From positions 806,001 to 870,000 of the forward strand of contig NZ_CP139965.1 of assembly GCF_034424375.1 (NCBI RefSeq): a stretch of DNA of 64,000 nucleotides, written 5' to 3'. The notes below the pieces were generated by a model, which saw only the letters and a list, made by a program, of their open reading frames with translations, was not told the DNA's origin and made no database searches. The stretch is from Paraburkholderia kururiensis (GTDB lineage Bacteria > Pseudomonadota > Gammaproteobacteria > Burkholderiales > Burkholderiaceae). Numbering within the stretch: position 1 is the stretch's first letter; each line of letters starts with the position of its first letter. Below, piece after piece: positions 1-8,443 of the stretch. The position numbers and the translations under genes were made by a program.

Positions 1-57
1 TATCGCGCCTTCGACGTGCGCGAGCCCGGCTGGATCAAGGTGAAGCTGGAGCCATGA
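1..57 (+). CDS. 3' end of an unidentified gene
   Basis: The window opens inside a reading frame that codes for 18 residues ending ...GWIKVKLEP and stops with TGA at 55-57. Codon use matches the neighbours, so it is probably the C-terminus of a real gene, but 18 residues are too few to name a family. The next gene starts almost 300 bases downstream, so it need not belong to the oxidase operon. Confidence 0.5.
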   Translation, partial: YRAFDVREPGWIKVKLEP

Positions 58-348
58 CGCTGAGCGCAAAAGGCGCCAGGGCAGGGCGCGTAACGCGTAC
101 TGCCCGTTTGCAAATGTTTCCGTGCGCATGCACGGGCGCGTGCGAGAAAAATCTGCCGAATGCGCGGGAAGCCGCAATGGAGTCTCAGCCGGTAACGTCG
201 TGCCGCGGGCGCTCGTGCAGTGCAACCACGCTGGGCCGAATCTTGCTCCGCCCTTGGGAATTGCTGCCATGAAGAGACGGCGCGCCGGAACGCGTGCGCC
301 GTCGAACGGAACGCAGCAAGCGAGATGCAAGCTTGAGGGCAGCGCGGC

Positions 349-1509
349 ATGACGGAGCGAGCAAGGCGAACGGGCAACACGGCGGTGTTATGCGACGGCG
401 GGGCGCGCAGGGTGCGCTGCATCGCTCGCGTGCGCGGCTTCGGCTTCACGCGATGGACCCGCCGCGGCCTGCCTGTTGGACTCGCAAAAACCGCTGTTGG
501 AGTACTCGCAAACACCGCTGCCGTCGCCGCACTCGGCGTGGCCGACGCACGCGACGCACAAGCCGCTCCGCTCAACTATTTCCTGCATGCGGCGGGTCCG
601 GCGGCGAGACCTACGATGTACCTGGGCTGGGCGCTCGCGGCGCTCGTGACTGCGGTGATGGTGATCGTGGCCGTGCTGCTCGTCATCGCGATTGCGAGGC
701 GACGCGCGCCCGCTGCGAGCGACCGCCTGCCGCCCGACGCAGGCGGCATGCAGTGGATCTACGTCGGCACGGGCGTTTCGGCGGTGGCGCTGTTCGGCGC
801 GCTCGTCTACATGCTCGTGACGCTCGATTCCGTGGCCGCGCCGTCGCGCACGCCCGCGCTCACCATCGCGGTCACCGCCTACGACTGGTGGTGGAAGGTC
901 GACTATCGCGACCCCGCGAACCCGGCGCGCAACTTCGCGACGGCGAACGAAATTCACATACCCGTGGGCGAGCCCGTGAAGATCGAATTGCGCAGCGCCG
1001 ACGTGATTCACGCGTTCTGGGTGCCGCAACTCGCCGGCAAGACGGAAACCATTCCGGGCCGCGTGAACGAGCAGTGGATCGAGGCCGACGCGCCCGGCAT
1101 CTATCGCGGCCAGTGCTCGCAGTTCTGCGGCGCGCAGCACGCGCACATGGCGTTCGAGGTGGTGGCCGAAGATCGCGCGGCCTTCGATGCCTGGTGGTCC
1201 GCGCAAGCCGCGCCGCATCCGTCCGCTACCGGCGCCGCCGTTCGCGCGGGCGCGCGTTTGTTCGAGGCGCGCTGCGCCGGTTGCCACACCGTGCGCGGCA
1301 CGCCATCCGCAGGCGCTCAGGCGCCGGATCTCACGCATCTCGCTTCGCGGCGGCTCATCGCGGCGGGGGCGTTGAGCAATACGCCCGAGCATCAACTGGA
1401 CTGGATACGCCACGCGCAGCGCATCAAGCCGGACGGCCTCATGCCCTCCATTGCGCTCAATGCGCAAGAGGCCGATGCGCTCGCGGCGTATCTCGCCACG
1501 CTGCAATGA
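349..1509 (+). CDS. coxM: cytochrome c oxidase subunit II with fused cytochrome c domain
   Basis: Electron-entry subunit of a heme-copper oxidase; it takes electrons from a periplasmic cytochrome c through the CuA centre. The 386-residue protein has an Ala-rich N-terminus, two membrane helices (about 85-117 and 134-164), then a cupredoxin domain with the CuA ligands H221, C256, C260, H264 and M267. A C-terminal cytochrome c domain carries CAGCH at 309-313 and a likely Met ligand in LMPS. This caa3-like layout and the next genes resemble the CoxMNOP type of alternative oxidase. ATG at 349 has only a weak GAGGG upstream, so the exact start is uncertain. First gene of a five-gene operon; 57 bases separate it from subunit I. 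Confidence 0.93.
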   Translation: MTERARRTGNTAVLCDGGARRVRCIARVRGFGFTRWTRRGLPVGLAKTAVGVLANTAAVAALGVADARDAQAAPLNYFLHAAGPAARPTMYLGWALAALVTAVMVIVAVLLVIAIARRRAPAASDRLPPDAGGMQWIYVGTGVSAVALFGALVYMLVTLDSVAAPSRTPALTIAVTAYDWWWKVDYRDPANPARNFATANEIHIPVGEPVKIELRSADVIHAFWVPQLAGKTETIPGRVNEQWIEADAPGIYRGQCSQFCGAQHAHMAFEVVAEDRAAFDAWWSAQAAPHPSATGAAVRAGARLFEARCAGCHTVRGTPSAGAQAPDLTHLASRRLIAAGALSNTPEHQLDWIRHAQRIKPDGLMPSIALNAQEADALAAYLATLQ

Positions 1510-1566
1510 CGAACGACGCCTGTAACCAGGCGCATCACCGAAGGAAGCCGAAGGAGCCGTAACACG

Positions 1567-3603
1567 ATGCCGAACCCGCCCGATCACGCGTCTCGCGCCA
1601 CGGTGTTCGCCGCCACGTCCGCGCCCGTGCTCGAACGTCCGCTGCTGCGCGGGCGCATCGACGCGGGCAGCGCAGCGGAGAAGCGCCTGCGCGAACTCTG
1701 GGAAACGCGGCCCGGCTGGCGCGGCTGGCTTTCCACCGTCGACCACAAGACCATCGGCCTGCGTTACATCGTGACGGCGTTCGCCTTCCTGCTGCTGGGC
1801 GGCGTGGAGGCGCTCGTCATGCGCGTGCAGCTTGCGCAGCCCAACATGCACGTGCTCACGCCGGAGCAGTACAACCAGCTTTTCACGATGCACGGCGTGA
1901 CGATGATCTTTCTCTACGCGTCGCCCGTGCTGTCCGGCTTCTCCAACTACCTGTGGCCGCTCGTGCTGGGCGCACGCGACATGGCGTTTCCGCGGCTCAA
2001 CGCGCTTTCGTACTGGTTGTTCCTCTTCGCGGGAGTGTTCCTCTATTCGAGCTTCCCGTTGGGCCAGGCGCCGGACGCCGGGTGGTTCAACTACGTGCCG
2101 CTCTCCGGGCTCGAATACGCGAGCGGACCGAACATCGACGTCTACGCGCTCGGCATGGTGCTGCTCGGCATCTCCACGACCGTGGGCGCCGCGAACTTCG
2201 TCGTCACGCTCATGCGCATGCGCGCGCACGGCATGTCGCTCAACCGCATGCCGGTGCTCGTGTGGGGCACGCTCACGGCGTCGGCGGGCAATCTGCTCGC
2301 CGTCCCTTCAGTGAGCCTTGCGTTCTTCATGCTGTGGATGGACCGCCGCATCGGCACGCATTTCTTCGACGTGATGAACGGCGGGCACGCGCTCTTGTGG
2401 CAGCACCTGTTCTGGGTCTTCGCGCATCCGTGGGTGTATGTGGTGGTGCTGCCCGCCATGGGCATCGTCTCGGACGCGTTGCCCGTGTTCTGTCGCCGTC
2501 CGCTCGTGGGCTACACGCCGGTTGCGCTGTCCACCGTCATCACGATGGTGATCGGCTTCGTGGTGTGGATTCATCACATGTTCGCCACGGGCATTGCGCC
2601 GCTCGCGCTCTCGTTCTTCGGCACGGCGAGCATGGTGATCTCCGTTCCGAGCGCGGTGGCCACGTTCGCGTGGATCGCGACCATCTGGACCGGACGCCCC
2701 GTGTTTCGCGTGCCGTTTCTGTACTTCGCGGGCTTCGTGTTCCTGTTCGTGGTGGGCGGCGTGTCGGGTGTGCTCACTGCGGCCGTGCCGCTCGACTGGC
2801 AGCTCACGGACACGTACTTCGTGGTCGCGCATCTGCATTACGTGCTGCTCGGCATCAACGTGTTCCCGGTGATCGGCGGTCTCTACTTCTGGTTTCCGAA
2901 GTTCACGGGCCGCATGATGAGCGAGCGGCTGGGCCGCTGGAGTTTCTGGACGCTCTTCGCGGGCTTCAACATCGCGTTCTTTCCGATGCATCTGGCGGGG
3001 CTGCTCGGCATGCCGCGACGCATCTACACCTACGCGCCGGACATGGGCTGGAACACCGTGAACCTCATCACGTCGCTGGGCGCGTTTCTGTTCGCAGCGG
3101 GCGTCCTGCTTTTTCTCATCGACGTATTCGTGAGCCTGCGTCACGGCAAGCGCGCGGGCAACAACCCGTGGGACGCGCCCACGCTCGAATGGAGCGTGAC
3201 CTCGCCGCCGCCGCCGTACAACTTCGCGGTGCTGCCCTTCGTGGCGAGCCGTCATCCGCTGTGGGAAAGCCGCATGGACGAACCCGACACGCGCCATGCG
3301 CGCTCGCAGCTCGAAACGGGCTACGTGCTGAGCGAAGGACGTGAGGCGCTGGGCACCACGGCGCTCGACGCGCAGCCCGACGTGATCCTCAAGATGCCCG
3401 AAGACTCGTATGCGCCGTTTGCGCTGGGCGTGTTCGCTTCGCTCGTGTTCGCGGGCATGGGGTTGCGCGCCTGGGTCTTTACGGCGTTGATGGTGTTGGG
3501 CTGCGCGATCTCCATCGTCGTGTGGCTGTGGCCGCGCCGGCAACTCGTGCAGCGCGAGCCGTACCGCGTCACGGGCGCGGGCAGCGGCGGGAGCGCGCTA
3601 TGA
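1567..3603 (+). CDS. coxN: cytochrome c oxidase subunit I, CoxN-like
   Basis: Catalytic subunit that reduces O2 to water at the heme a3-CuB site. The 678-residue protein has the 12-helix core plus a C-terminal extension with two extra helices (about 615-660). The metal ligands are present: His in TMHGVT, H287 with Y291, the H336-H337 pair, and the HxH in VAHLHY. The D-channel entry aspartate (D138 in RDMAFPRLN) is also present. Two residues normal in A1-type oxidases are replaced: the HPEVY glutamate is W289 (HPWVY), and the K-channel lysine of the VPTGxK motif is A365 (VPSAVA). The HPWVY form is, from memory, typical of CoxN subunits. AAGGAG precedes the ATG by 10 bases. It overlaps the next gene by ATGA. 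Confidence 0.93.
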   Translation: MPNPPDHASRATVFAATSAPVLERPLLRGRIDAGSAAEKRLRELWETRPGWRGWLSTVDHKTIGLRYIVTAFAFLLLGGVEALVMRVQLAQPNMHVLTPEQYNQLFTMHGVTMIFLYASPVLSGFSNYLWPLVLGARDMAFPRLNALSYWLFLFAGVFLYSSFPLGQAPDAGWFNYVPLSGLEYASGPNIDVYALGMVLLGISTTVGAANFVVTLMRMRAHGMSLNRMPVLVWGTLTASAGNLLAVPSVSLAFFMLWMDRRIGTHFFDVMNGGHALLWQHLFWVFAHPWVYVVVLPAMGIVSDALPVFCRRPLVGYTPVALSTVITMVIGFVVWIHHMFATGIAPLALSFFGTASMVISVPSAVATFAWIATIWTGRPVFRVPFLYFAGFVFLFVVGGVSGVLTAAVPLDWQLTDTYFVVAHLHYVLLGINVFPVIGGLYFWFPKFTGRMMSERLGRWSFWTLFAGFNIAFFPMHLAGLLGMPRRIYTYAPDMGWNTVNLITSLGAFLFAAGVLLFLIDVFVSLRHGKRAGNNPWDAPTLEWSVTSPPPPYNFAVLPFVASRHPLWESRMDEPDTRHARSQLETGYVLSEGREALGTTALDAQPDVILKMPEDSYAPFALGVFASLVFAGMGLRAWVFTALMVLGCAISIVVWLWPRRQLVQREPYRVTGAGSGGSAL

Positions 3604-4241
3604 GCGACACGTTGCAAGACGCGCATACGCACGCGCCCGAGCCCTCCGTGCCGCTCACGTTGCCCGTGGGCAGCGCCGGCACGCGCGCGAGCGGCTGGTG
3701 GGGTTGCCTCACGATGATCGTGACCGAGGCATCGCTGTTCGGCTATCTGATCTTTTCGTATCTCTATCTCGCGGTGCTGGACAGAGGACCGTGGCCGCCC
3801 GAGGGGTTGCCGAAGCTCGGCCTCGGCAGCCTCAACACGGTCATCCTGCTGTCGAGCAGCGGCGTGGTGTGGTTCGCCGAGCGCTGCGTGCGGCGCCGAC
3901 GTCCGCGAATGGGCGCCGTGCTGCTCGGCGTGGCCGTGGTGCTCGGCATCGTGTTCACGGGCATTCAGCTGAAGGAATGGCACGACCATCCGTACGGACT
4001 CACCACGCACCTCTACGGGTCGCTCTATTTCACGCTCACGGGCTTTCACATGGCGCACGTCGTGGTGGGCATCGTCGTGCTGGCGTTTCTGCTGCTGTGG
4101 ACGGCGCGCGGTTATTTCGACGACGCGCGCTGCGCGCCGCTCACCATCGGTTCGTTGTACTGGCACTTCGTGGATGCCGTATGGCTCTTCATTTTCAGCA
4201 CGATCTATCTCACACCCTATCTATTCAGGGGAGCGACATGA
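3600..4241 (+). CDS. coxO: cytochrome c oxidase subunit III
   Basis: Integral membrane subunit of the oxidase, thought to stabilise subunit I. The 213-residue protein has five predicted helices. It carries family landmarks such as GWWGCLTMIVTEASLF in the first helix, FTGIQLKEW, the SLYFTLTGFHMAHVVVG segment and a final YWHFVDAVWLFIF helix. The ATG at 3600 overlaps the TGA of subunit I (ATGA), so the two are probably translationally coupled; a longer in-frame start inside subunit I is unlikely. It is shorter than the seven-helix subunit III of mitochondrial-type enzymes, as expected for the CoxO or quinol-oxidase type. Confidence 0.92.
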   Translation: MSDTLQDAHTHAPEPSVPLTLPVGSAGTRASGWWGCLTMIVTEASLFGYLIFSYLYLAVLDRGPWPPEGLPKLGLGSLNTVILLSSSGVVWFAERCVRRRRPRMGAVLLGVAVVLGIVFTGIQLKEWHDHPYGLTTHLYGSLYFTLTGFHMAHVVVGIVVLAFLLLWTARGYFDDARCAPLTIGSLYWHFVDAVWLFIFSTIYLTPYLFRGAT

Positions 4242-4306
4242 ACGGTCCGCAAGCATTTCACCCATGCATCGACTCGCCGCATGCATTCACGCCGGAGGGA
4301 CGATGA
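4238..4306 (+). CDS. possible 22-residue coupled ORF
   Basis: A 22-codon frame starts at an ATG that overlaps the stop of subunit III (ATGA) and ends at 4306, four bases into the next gene. It lies between two tightly spaced genes and could serve only to couple their translation. The peptide has no hydrophobic segment or known motif. It may equally be chance, so this is a weak call. Confidence 0.2.
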   Translation: MNGPQAFHPCIDSPHAFTPEGR

Positions 4307-4887
4307 TGTCGGATAAGACCGGCTCTTACGGCTCCCGCATGTTTCCGTCGCGGCGGAAGGGGACGGCGCCTGCGTCTGCACAACGGGCGAAGGGCATCGG
4401 CATGACGGGCGACGGAGGACGCGAACCTCGACGCAACGCGCCGCATGAGCGGCGCAGTACGGGACTGCTGGCATGGCTCGTCGGCATCTTCGGGGCACCG
4501 CTCGCGTGGGTGGGGCAGACCTGCATTTCCGAGGCGCTCGCGGCGCAGGGCTGCGATCCGTACACGGGCGGCCTGGGCGTGGCGAACTCGATGCGATGGG
4601 CGTCCGCTGCCGTCGTGATGTTGAGCGTGGTGTGTTTCGTTCTGGGCGCAGTGGGCACGTTCGTGGCGTGGCGAAACTGGCAGCGCAACAACCAAACCGT
4701 GCGATATGCCGCTGCGCCTTCGACACCGGCGGGCGGCAGCGACGCGGGCCGCGTCATGCCGCCGCGCTGGGCCGAGCGCGACTGGTTTCTCGCGCGCGTG
4801 GGCGCGCTTTCCAGCACGCTGTTCCTGTTCGCGCTGATTGCGACGGACATCGCCGTTGTGGTGGTTGCGCCATGCAGGACGTGGTAG
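4303..4887 (+). CDS. small membrane protein of the oxidase operon
   Basis: A 194-residue protein with a basic N-terminal 50 residues and three strongly hydrophobic segments: GLLAWLVGIFGAPLAWVG, a WASAAVVMLSVVCFVLG stretch, and a C-terminal helix FLARVGALSSTLFLFALIA followed by DIAVVVVAP. Its position between subunit III and a cytochrome c, and its size, suggest an accessory subunit comparable to CoxP or to the second half of a split subunit III. This is inferred from context, since no diagnostic motif is visible. GGAGGGACG directly upstream fixes the ATG at 4303. Its 3' end overlaps the next gene by 16 bases. Confidence 0.75.
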   Translation: MMSDKTGSYGSRMFPSRRKGTAPASAQRAKGIGMTGDGGREPRRNAPHERRSTGLLAWLVGIFGAPLAWVGQTCISEALAAQGCDPYTGGLGVANSMRWASAAVVMLSVVCFVLGAVGTFVAWRNWQRNNQTVRYAAAPSTPAGGSDAGRVMPPRWAERDWFLARVGALSSTLFLFALIATDIAVVVVAPCRTW

Positions 4888-6413
4888 AGCAGAGCAGCAA
4901 TCGCCACTACGGCGGCCACGGCGATGGCGCACGGCGCCGTGCGTGCCGGCAGCGTCTGCCGAGGCGCGCTCCGTTGCCCTTCGTGATGGCCGATGCGCTG
5001 CGCCACAACCGCCGTGCGTCGGCCATTGCAGCGGCGGTGGCGATTGCATTGAGCGTGGTGACGCCCCATGCCGGCGTTGCACAGAGCCTCTCCGATCATG
5101 CGTCCGCAGTTTCGCCGGCGGCTTCGGCCTCCGCATCCAACGCCGCTTCAGCCGCCACTCCCACGGCCGACGCCAACGCCACCCTCATCGCACGCGGCGC
5201 CTATCTCGCCAAAGCCGCGGACTGCGCCGGCTGTCACACCGCGCCGCCTGGCAAAGCACCGGCGCAGGACGGCCACGCCCCCGCGAAGCCCATCCCGTTC
5301 GCGGGCGGTCTCGGTATGGCGTCGCCGTTCGGCACGATCTACTCGTCCAACATCACACCGGACCCGAACGCCGGCATTGGCCGCTACACCTATGACGACT
5401 TCGCACGCGCCGTGCGCGAAGGTGTGGCGCCGGGCGGCAAGCGGCTCTATCCGGCCATGCCGTTCCCGTCGTTCTCGGGCATCAACGACGAGGACATGCA
5501 CGCGCTCTACGCCTACTTCATGCACGGCGTGCAACCCGTTTCGATACCGGCGCCCGAAACGCGCCTGCCGTTTCCGTTCAATCAGCGCTGGGTGCTCGGT
5601 TTGTGGTCGTGGGCCTTCGCGTCGCATTCGCGCTTCGAGCCGCAACCGCAGCGCGATGCGCTCGTGAACCGCGGCGCGTATCTCGTGCAGACGCTGGGTC
5701 ACTGCGGCGCGTGCCACACGCCGCGCGGACCCGCGTATCAGGAGCGCGGCTACAACGAGGGCGATCCGCTGTATCTGACGGGCGGCACCAACGACCACTG
5801 GTTCGCGCCGAACCTCACGGGCGACCCCGGCTCCGGGCTCGGACGCTTCAGCCGCGAACAGATCGCGTCGTTCCTGAAGACGGGTCACGGCGGCGGGCTC
5901 GCGCCCTTCGGCAGCATGGTGCAGGTGGTGGAAGACAGCATGCAGTACCTCGACGACGAAGACCTCGACGCGATTGCCGCGTATCTGAAGAGCCTGCCCG
6001 CGCGGCAGCCCTATGGACGCTACAGTCCGCAATCGATGGCCGCGCAGCAGTCGGTGCGCGCGCTGAAGACGGGCGAGATCGAGCGGCCCGGCGCCGGCCT
6101 CTATCAGTCGTACTGCGCGCGTTGCCATCAGGCGGACGGCATGGGCGTGGCGAACAAGTATCCGCGCCTCGCCGGCAACCCCGTTGTGTTGTCGCCGCAT
6201 GCGACGTCGCTCGTGCGGCTGCTCGTGGAAGGCGGGCGCAGCCCGGACACGCAGGAAGGCCCCGAGCCGCACCGCATGCCGTCGTTCGCCGGGCACCTCA
6301 CGAGCACGGAGATGGCGCGCGTGCTCACGTTCGTGCGCACGGCGTGGGGCAATGACGCGCAACCCGTGACGCCGCGCGATGTGCGGTCAGTACGCGGGGC
6401 GATTCATAAGTAG
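4872..6413 (+). CDS. tri-heme cytochrome c, AdhB/gluconate dehydrogenase cytochrome type
   Basis: Exported c-type cytochrome with three heme sites, CAGCH (118-122), CGACH and CARCH, spaced as in the cytochrome subunits of membrane-bound alcohol, sorbitol and gluconate dehydrogenases. Each is in a GAYLxxxAxCxxCH setting typical of that family. The first heme follows an export signal in the segment ADALRHNRRASAIAAAVAIA. I chose the ATG at 4872, which overlaps the preceding gene by 16 bases; an ATG at 4986 sits right at the signal peptide but lacks a clear ribosome site. No dehydrogenase subunit is encoded next to it, so here it probably delivers electrons to the oxidase encoded just upstream. 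A paralogue lies at 60.6 kb with a complete dehydrogenase. Confidence 0.88.
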   Translation: MQDVVEQSSNRHYGGHGDGARRRACRQRLPRRAPLPFVMADALRHNRRASAIAAAVAIALSVVTPHAGVAQSLSDHASAVSPAASASASNAASAATPTADANATLIARGAYLAKAADCAGCHTAPPGKAPAQDGHAPAKPIPFAGGLGMASPFGTIYSSNITPDPNAGIGRYTYDDFARAVREGVAPGGKRLYPAMPFPSFSGINDEDMHALYAYFMHGVQPVSIPAPETRLPFPFNQRWVLGLWSWAFASHSRFEPQPQRDALVNRGAYLVQTLGHCGACHTPRGPAYQERGYNEGDPLYLTGGTNDHWFAPNLTGDPGSGLGRFSREQIASFLKTGHGGGLAPFGSMVQVVEDSMQYLDDEDLDAIAAYLKSLPARQPYGRYSPQSMAAQQSVRALKTGEIERPGAGLYQSYCARCHQADGMGVANKYPRLAGNPVVLSPHATSLVRLLVEGGRSPDTQEGPEPHRMPSFAGHLTSTEMARVLTFVRTAWGNDAQPVTPRDVRSVRGAIHK

Positions 6414-6428
6414 CCCCGCGATTGCGGC

Positions 6429-7409
6429 TCAAACCGCGTGCGCCCCCATCTCCCTCGCTGCCTCCATACACGCCCGGAAATAGCGCGCCGTGGCCGCCAG
6501 TCCTTCGTCCAGCGGCGTATGCGGTTGCCACCCCAACTTCGCCGTGGCGAGCGAGATGTCGGGCTGACGGTGCCACGGGTCGTCGGCGGGCAGCGGGCGG
6601 TAGACGATCTTCGACGTGGACCCTGTCGCCGCGATCACGCGTCTGGCCAGCAGCAGCATCGTGATCTCTTCGGGGTTGCCGAGGTTCACGGGGCCGCACA
6701 GGTCGTCCGGTGCGTTCATGAAGCGGATGAACGCGTCCACCATGTCGTCCACGTAGCAGAGCGAGCGCGTTTGCGATCCGTCGCCGTACACCGTGAGCGG
6801 CACGCCGGCCAGCGCCTGCATCATGAAGTTGGAGACCACGCGGCCGTCCGCGGGGTGCATGCGCGGCCCATACGTGTTGAAGATGCGCGCCACGCGAATG
6901 GAGAGCCGGTGCTGGCGGTGGTAGTCGAAAAAGAGCGTCTCCGCGCAGCGCTTGCCTTCGTCGTAGCACGAGCGCGGGCCGATGGGATTCACGTGGCCCC
7001 AGTAGTCTTCCGTCTGCGGATGCACGCGTGCGTCGCCGTACACCTCGCTCGTCGATGCCTGAAAGATCTTCGCCTTCACGCGCTTGGCGAGCCCCAGCAT
7101 GTTGATGGCGCCGTGCACGCTCGTCTTGGTGGTCTGCACCGGGTCGTGCTGGTAGTGAACCGGCGACGCCGGGCACGCCAGGTTGTAGATCTCGTCCACC
7201 TCCACGTAGAGCGGGAACGTGATGTCGTGACGCATCAGTTCGAAGTTCGGGCAGTCCAGCAGATGCGCCACGTTTTCGCGCGTGCCCGTGTAGAAGTTGT
7301 CGACGCAGAGTACGTCGTGCCCTTGCGTGACGAGCCGTTCGCACAGGTGCGAGCCGAGAAAACCGGCCCCGCCCGTGACCAGAATGCGTTTGCGCAGCGG
7401 ATCTTTCAT
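6429..7409 (-). CDS. UDP-glucuronate decarboxylase (UDP-xylose synthase)-type epimerase
   Basis: NAD-dependent sugar-nucleotide enzyme of the extended SDR family. The best match by motif is UDP-glucuronate decarboxylase, which makes UDP-xylose. Visible features are the Rossmann motif TGGAGFLGSHLCERL near the N-terminus, STSEVYGDARVHPQ, the catalytic RSCYDEGKR (Tyr-x3-Lys), and the conserved RIFNTYGPRMHPxDGRVVSNF segment. It is 326 residues, the usual length for bacterial UXS. AAGGAG lies 7 bases before the ATG at 7409; an ATG at 7415 is too close to the ribosome site. It is the last gene of the glycan operon and ends 15 bases from the convergent cytochrome gene. Confidence 0.85.
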   Translation of the reverse strand: MKDPLRKRILVTGGAGFLGSHLCERLVTQGHDVLCVDNFYTGTRENVAHLLDCPNFELMRHDITFPLYVEVDEIYNLACPASPVHYQHDPVQTTKTSVHGAINMLGLAKRVKAKIFQASTSEVYGDARVHPQTEDYWGHVNPIGPRSCYDEGKRCAETLFFDYHRQHRLSIRVARIFNTYGPRMHPADGRVVSNFMMQALAGVPLTVYGDGSQTRSLCYVDDMVDAFIRFMNAPDDLCGPVNLGNPEEITMLLLARRVIAATGSTSKIVYRPLPADDPWHRQPDISLATAKLGWQPHTPLDEGLAATARYFRACMEAAREMGAHAV

Positions 7410-7471
7410 CGACATGCTCCTTGCTCGCGGCACGCGCCGCGTGTGTTTTCCGTGTCCCCAGCCTCTGTCTG

Positions 7472-8443
7472 CTACGCGGCCACTTCGCGCAGCGCCTCGT
7501 CCCAGTCGCGCGCAAAACGTTCGATGGAAAAGCGCTCCAGCGCCGTGTGGCGCGCGCCGTCGCCCAGCCGTTTCGCTTCGACCGGGTCGTGCAACAGCAC
7601 GCGCATGGCCTGCACGAGTTGCGCGGGGTCGGTGTGCACGAAGCCGTTCTCGCCGTTGCGAATCACGCTGGCAAGCTCCGTGGTGGCGAGCCCCACGACG
7701 GGCATGCCGATGGTCATGGCCTCCACGACGGAAAGGCCCAGGCTCGTCCAGCGAATGGGGTTGAAGAAGAAGCGATAGGGCGCGATGGTGGCGGCCAGAT
7801 CGAGGTTGCCGATCTCGCCCAGCCCGCCTAGTTCGTCGGACTGCATGCCCACCAGATCGAGCGGCACCTCGTCGCGCAAGGCGGCGAACACGTCTGCGCC
7901 GAGGCGCCGCCCGCGCTTCGCGAGGTGGTTCACCACCACGATGCCGCGCGGCCGCTCGCCGCTGTAGCGCACGTGCGGCGGCACCACGACGCCGTGCTCG
8001 ATTACGCGCGTGGGCGTTCTGCCGCTGTCCCACATGAGCCGGTTGAAGTGCGTGACGTGGACAAGCAGCGCGCCGGGGTCGTCCACCCAATGCGGCTGCT
8101 GGAACGGGTTCGTCTGCGGCGGATCGTGTTCCAGGTAGATGCGCGGCAACGCCTGCTGCTCGCGCGACAGCAGCGCGTGCCGGTCGTCCTGCCAGTGCAG
8201 CCGATGCTGGTAGAGCACCACGTCGAAGCGATGGGCCGCCACTTCGCCGGCCGGCACTTCGTGCACGTTCGGCCCCCACGGCAGCACGCCCACGCGACCC
8301 GCGTAGCCGGGCGGGTTGCCCGGCTTCGTCACGATGTAGAAGTCGTGCGGCGCCTGCGTGAGGTAGTAGAGATAGTTGCCGTGCACGTGCCACGTCAGCA
8401 CGCGCAGCCTTTTTTGCGGGCTGTGAACGCTGTTATCGGACAT
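7472..8443 (-). CDS. GT-B glycosyltransferase (group 1 type)
   Basis: A 323-residue GT-B-fold enzyme that transfers a sugar from a nucleotide donor. The N-terminal half starts RLRVLTWHVHGNYLYYL. The C-terminal half has IEHGVVVP, a nucleotide-binding loop VVNHLAKRGRRLG and the donor-binding motif SLGLSVVEAMTIGMPVVG with the family glutamate. The C-terminus ERFSIERFARDWDEAL is typical. Neither donor nor acceptor can be read from sequence. It overlaps the preceding GT9 gene by 11 bases, so the two are almost certainly co-translated. Confidence 0.85.
   Translation of the reverse strand: MSDNSVHSPQKRLRVLTWHVHGNYLYYLTQAPHDFYIVTKPGNPPGYAGRVGVLPWGPNVHEVPAGEVAAHRFDVVLYQHRLHWQDDRHALLSREQQALPRIYLEHDPPQTNPFQQPHWVDDPGALLVHVTHFNRLMWDSGRTPTRVIEHGVVVPPHVRYSGERPRGIVVVNHLAKRGRRLGADVFAALRDEVPLDLVGMQSDELGGLGEIGNLDLAATIAPYRFFFNPIRWTSLGLSVVEAMTIGMPVVGLATTELASVIRNGENGFVHTDPAQLVQAMRVLLHDPVEAKRLGDGARHTALERFSIERFARDWDEALREVAA

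Noticed and set aside
120..135. Short inverted repeat CCGTGC-N4-GCACGG as terminator of the first gene
   Set aside because: Six-base arms without a U-run are too weak in GC-rich DNA to claim a terminator.
54..272. Short ORF of 72 codons after the first gene fragment
   Set aside because: It has no ribosome site and no credible composition; it lies in the leader of the oxidase operon.
388..2229. Long minus-strand open frame of over 600 codons opposite the oxidase genes
   Set aside because: It is very rich in Arg and His, has no ribosome site or family motif, and covers two clearly conserved genes on the plus strand. High GC content makes such long antisense frames common.
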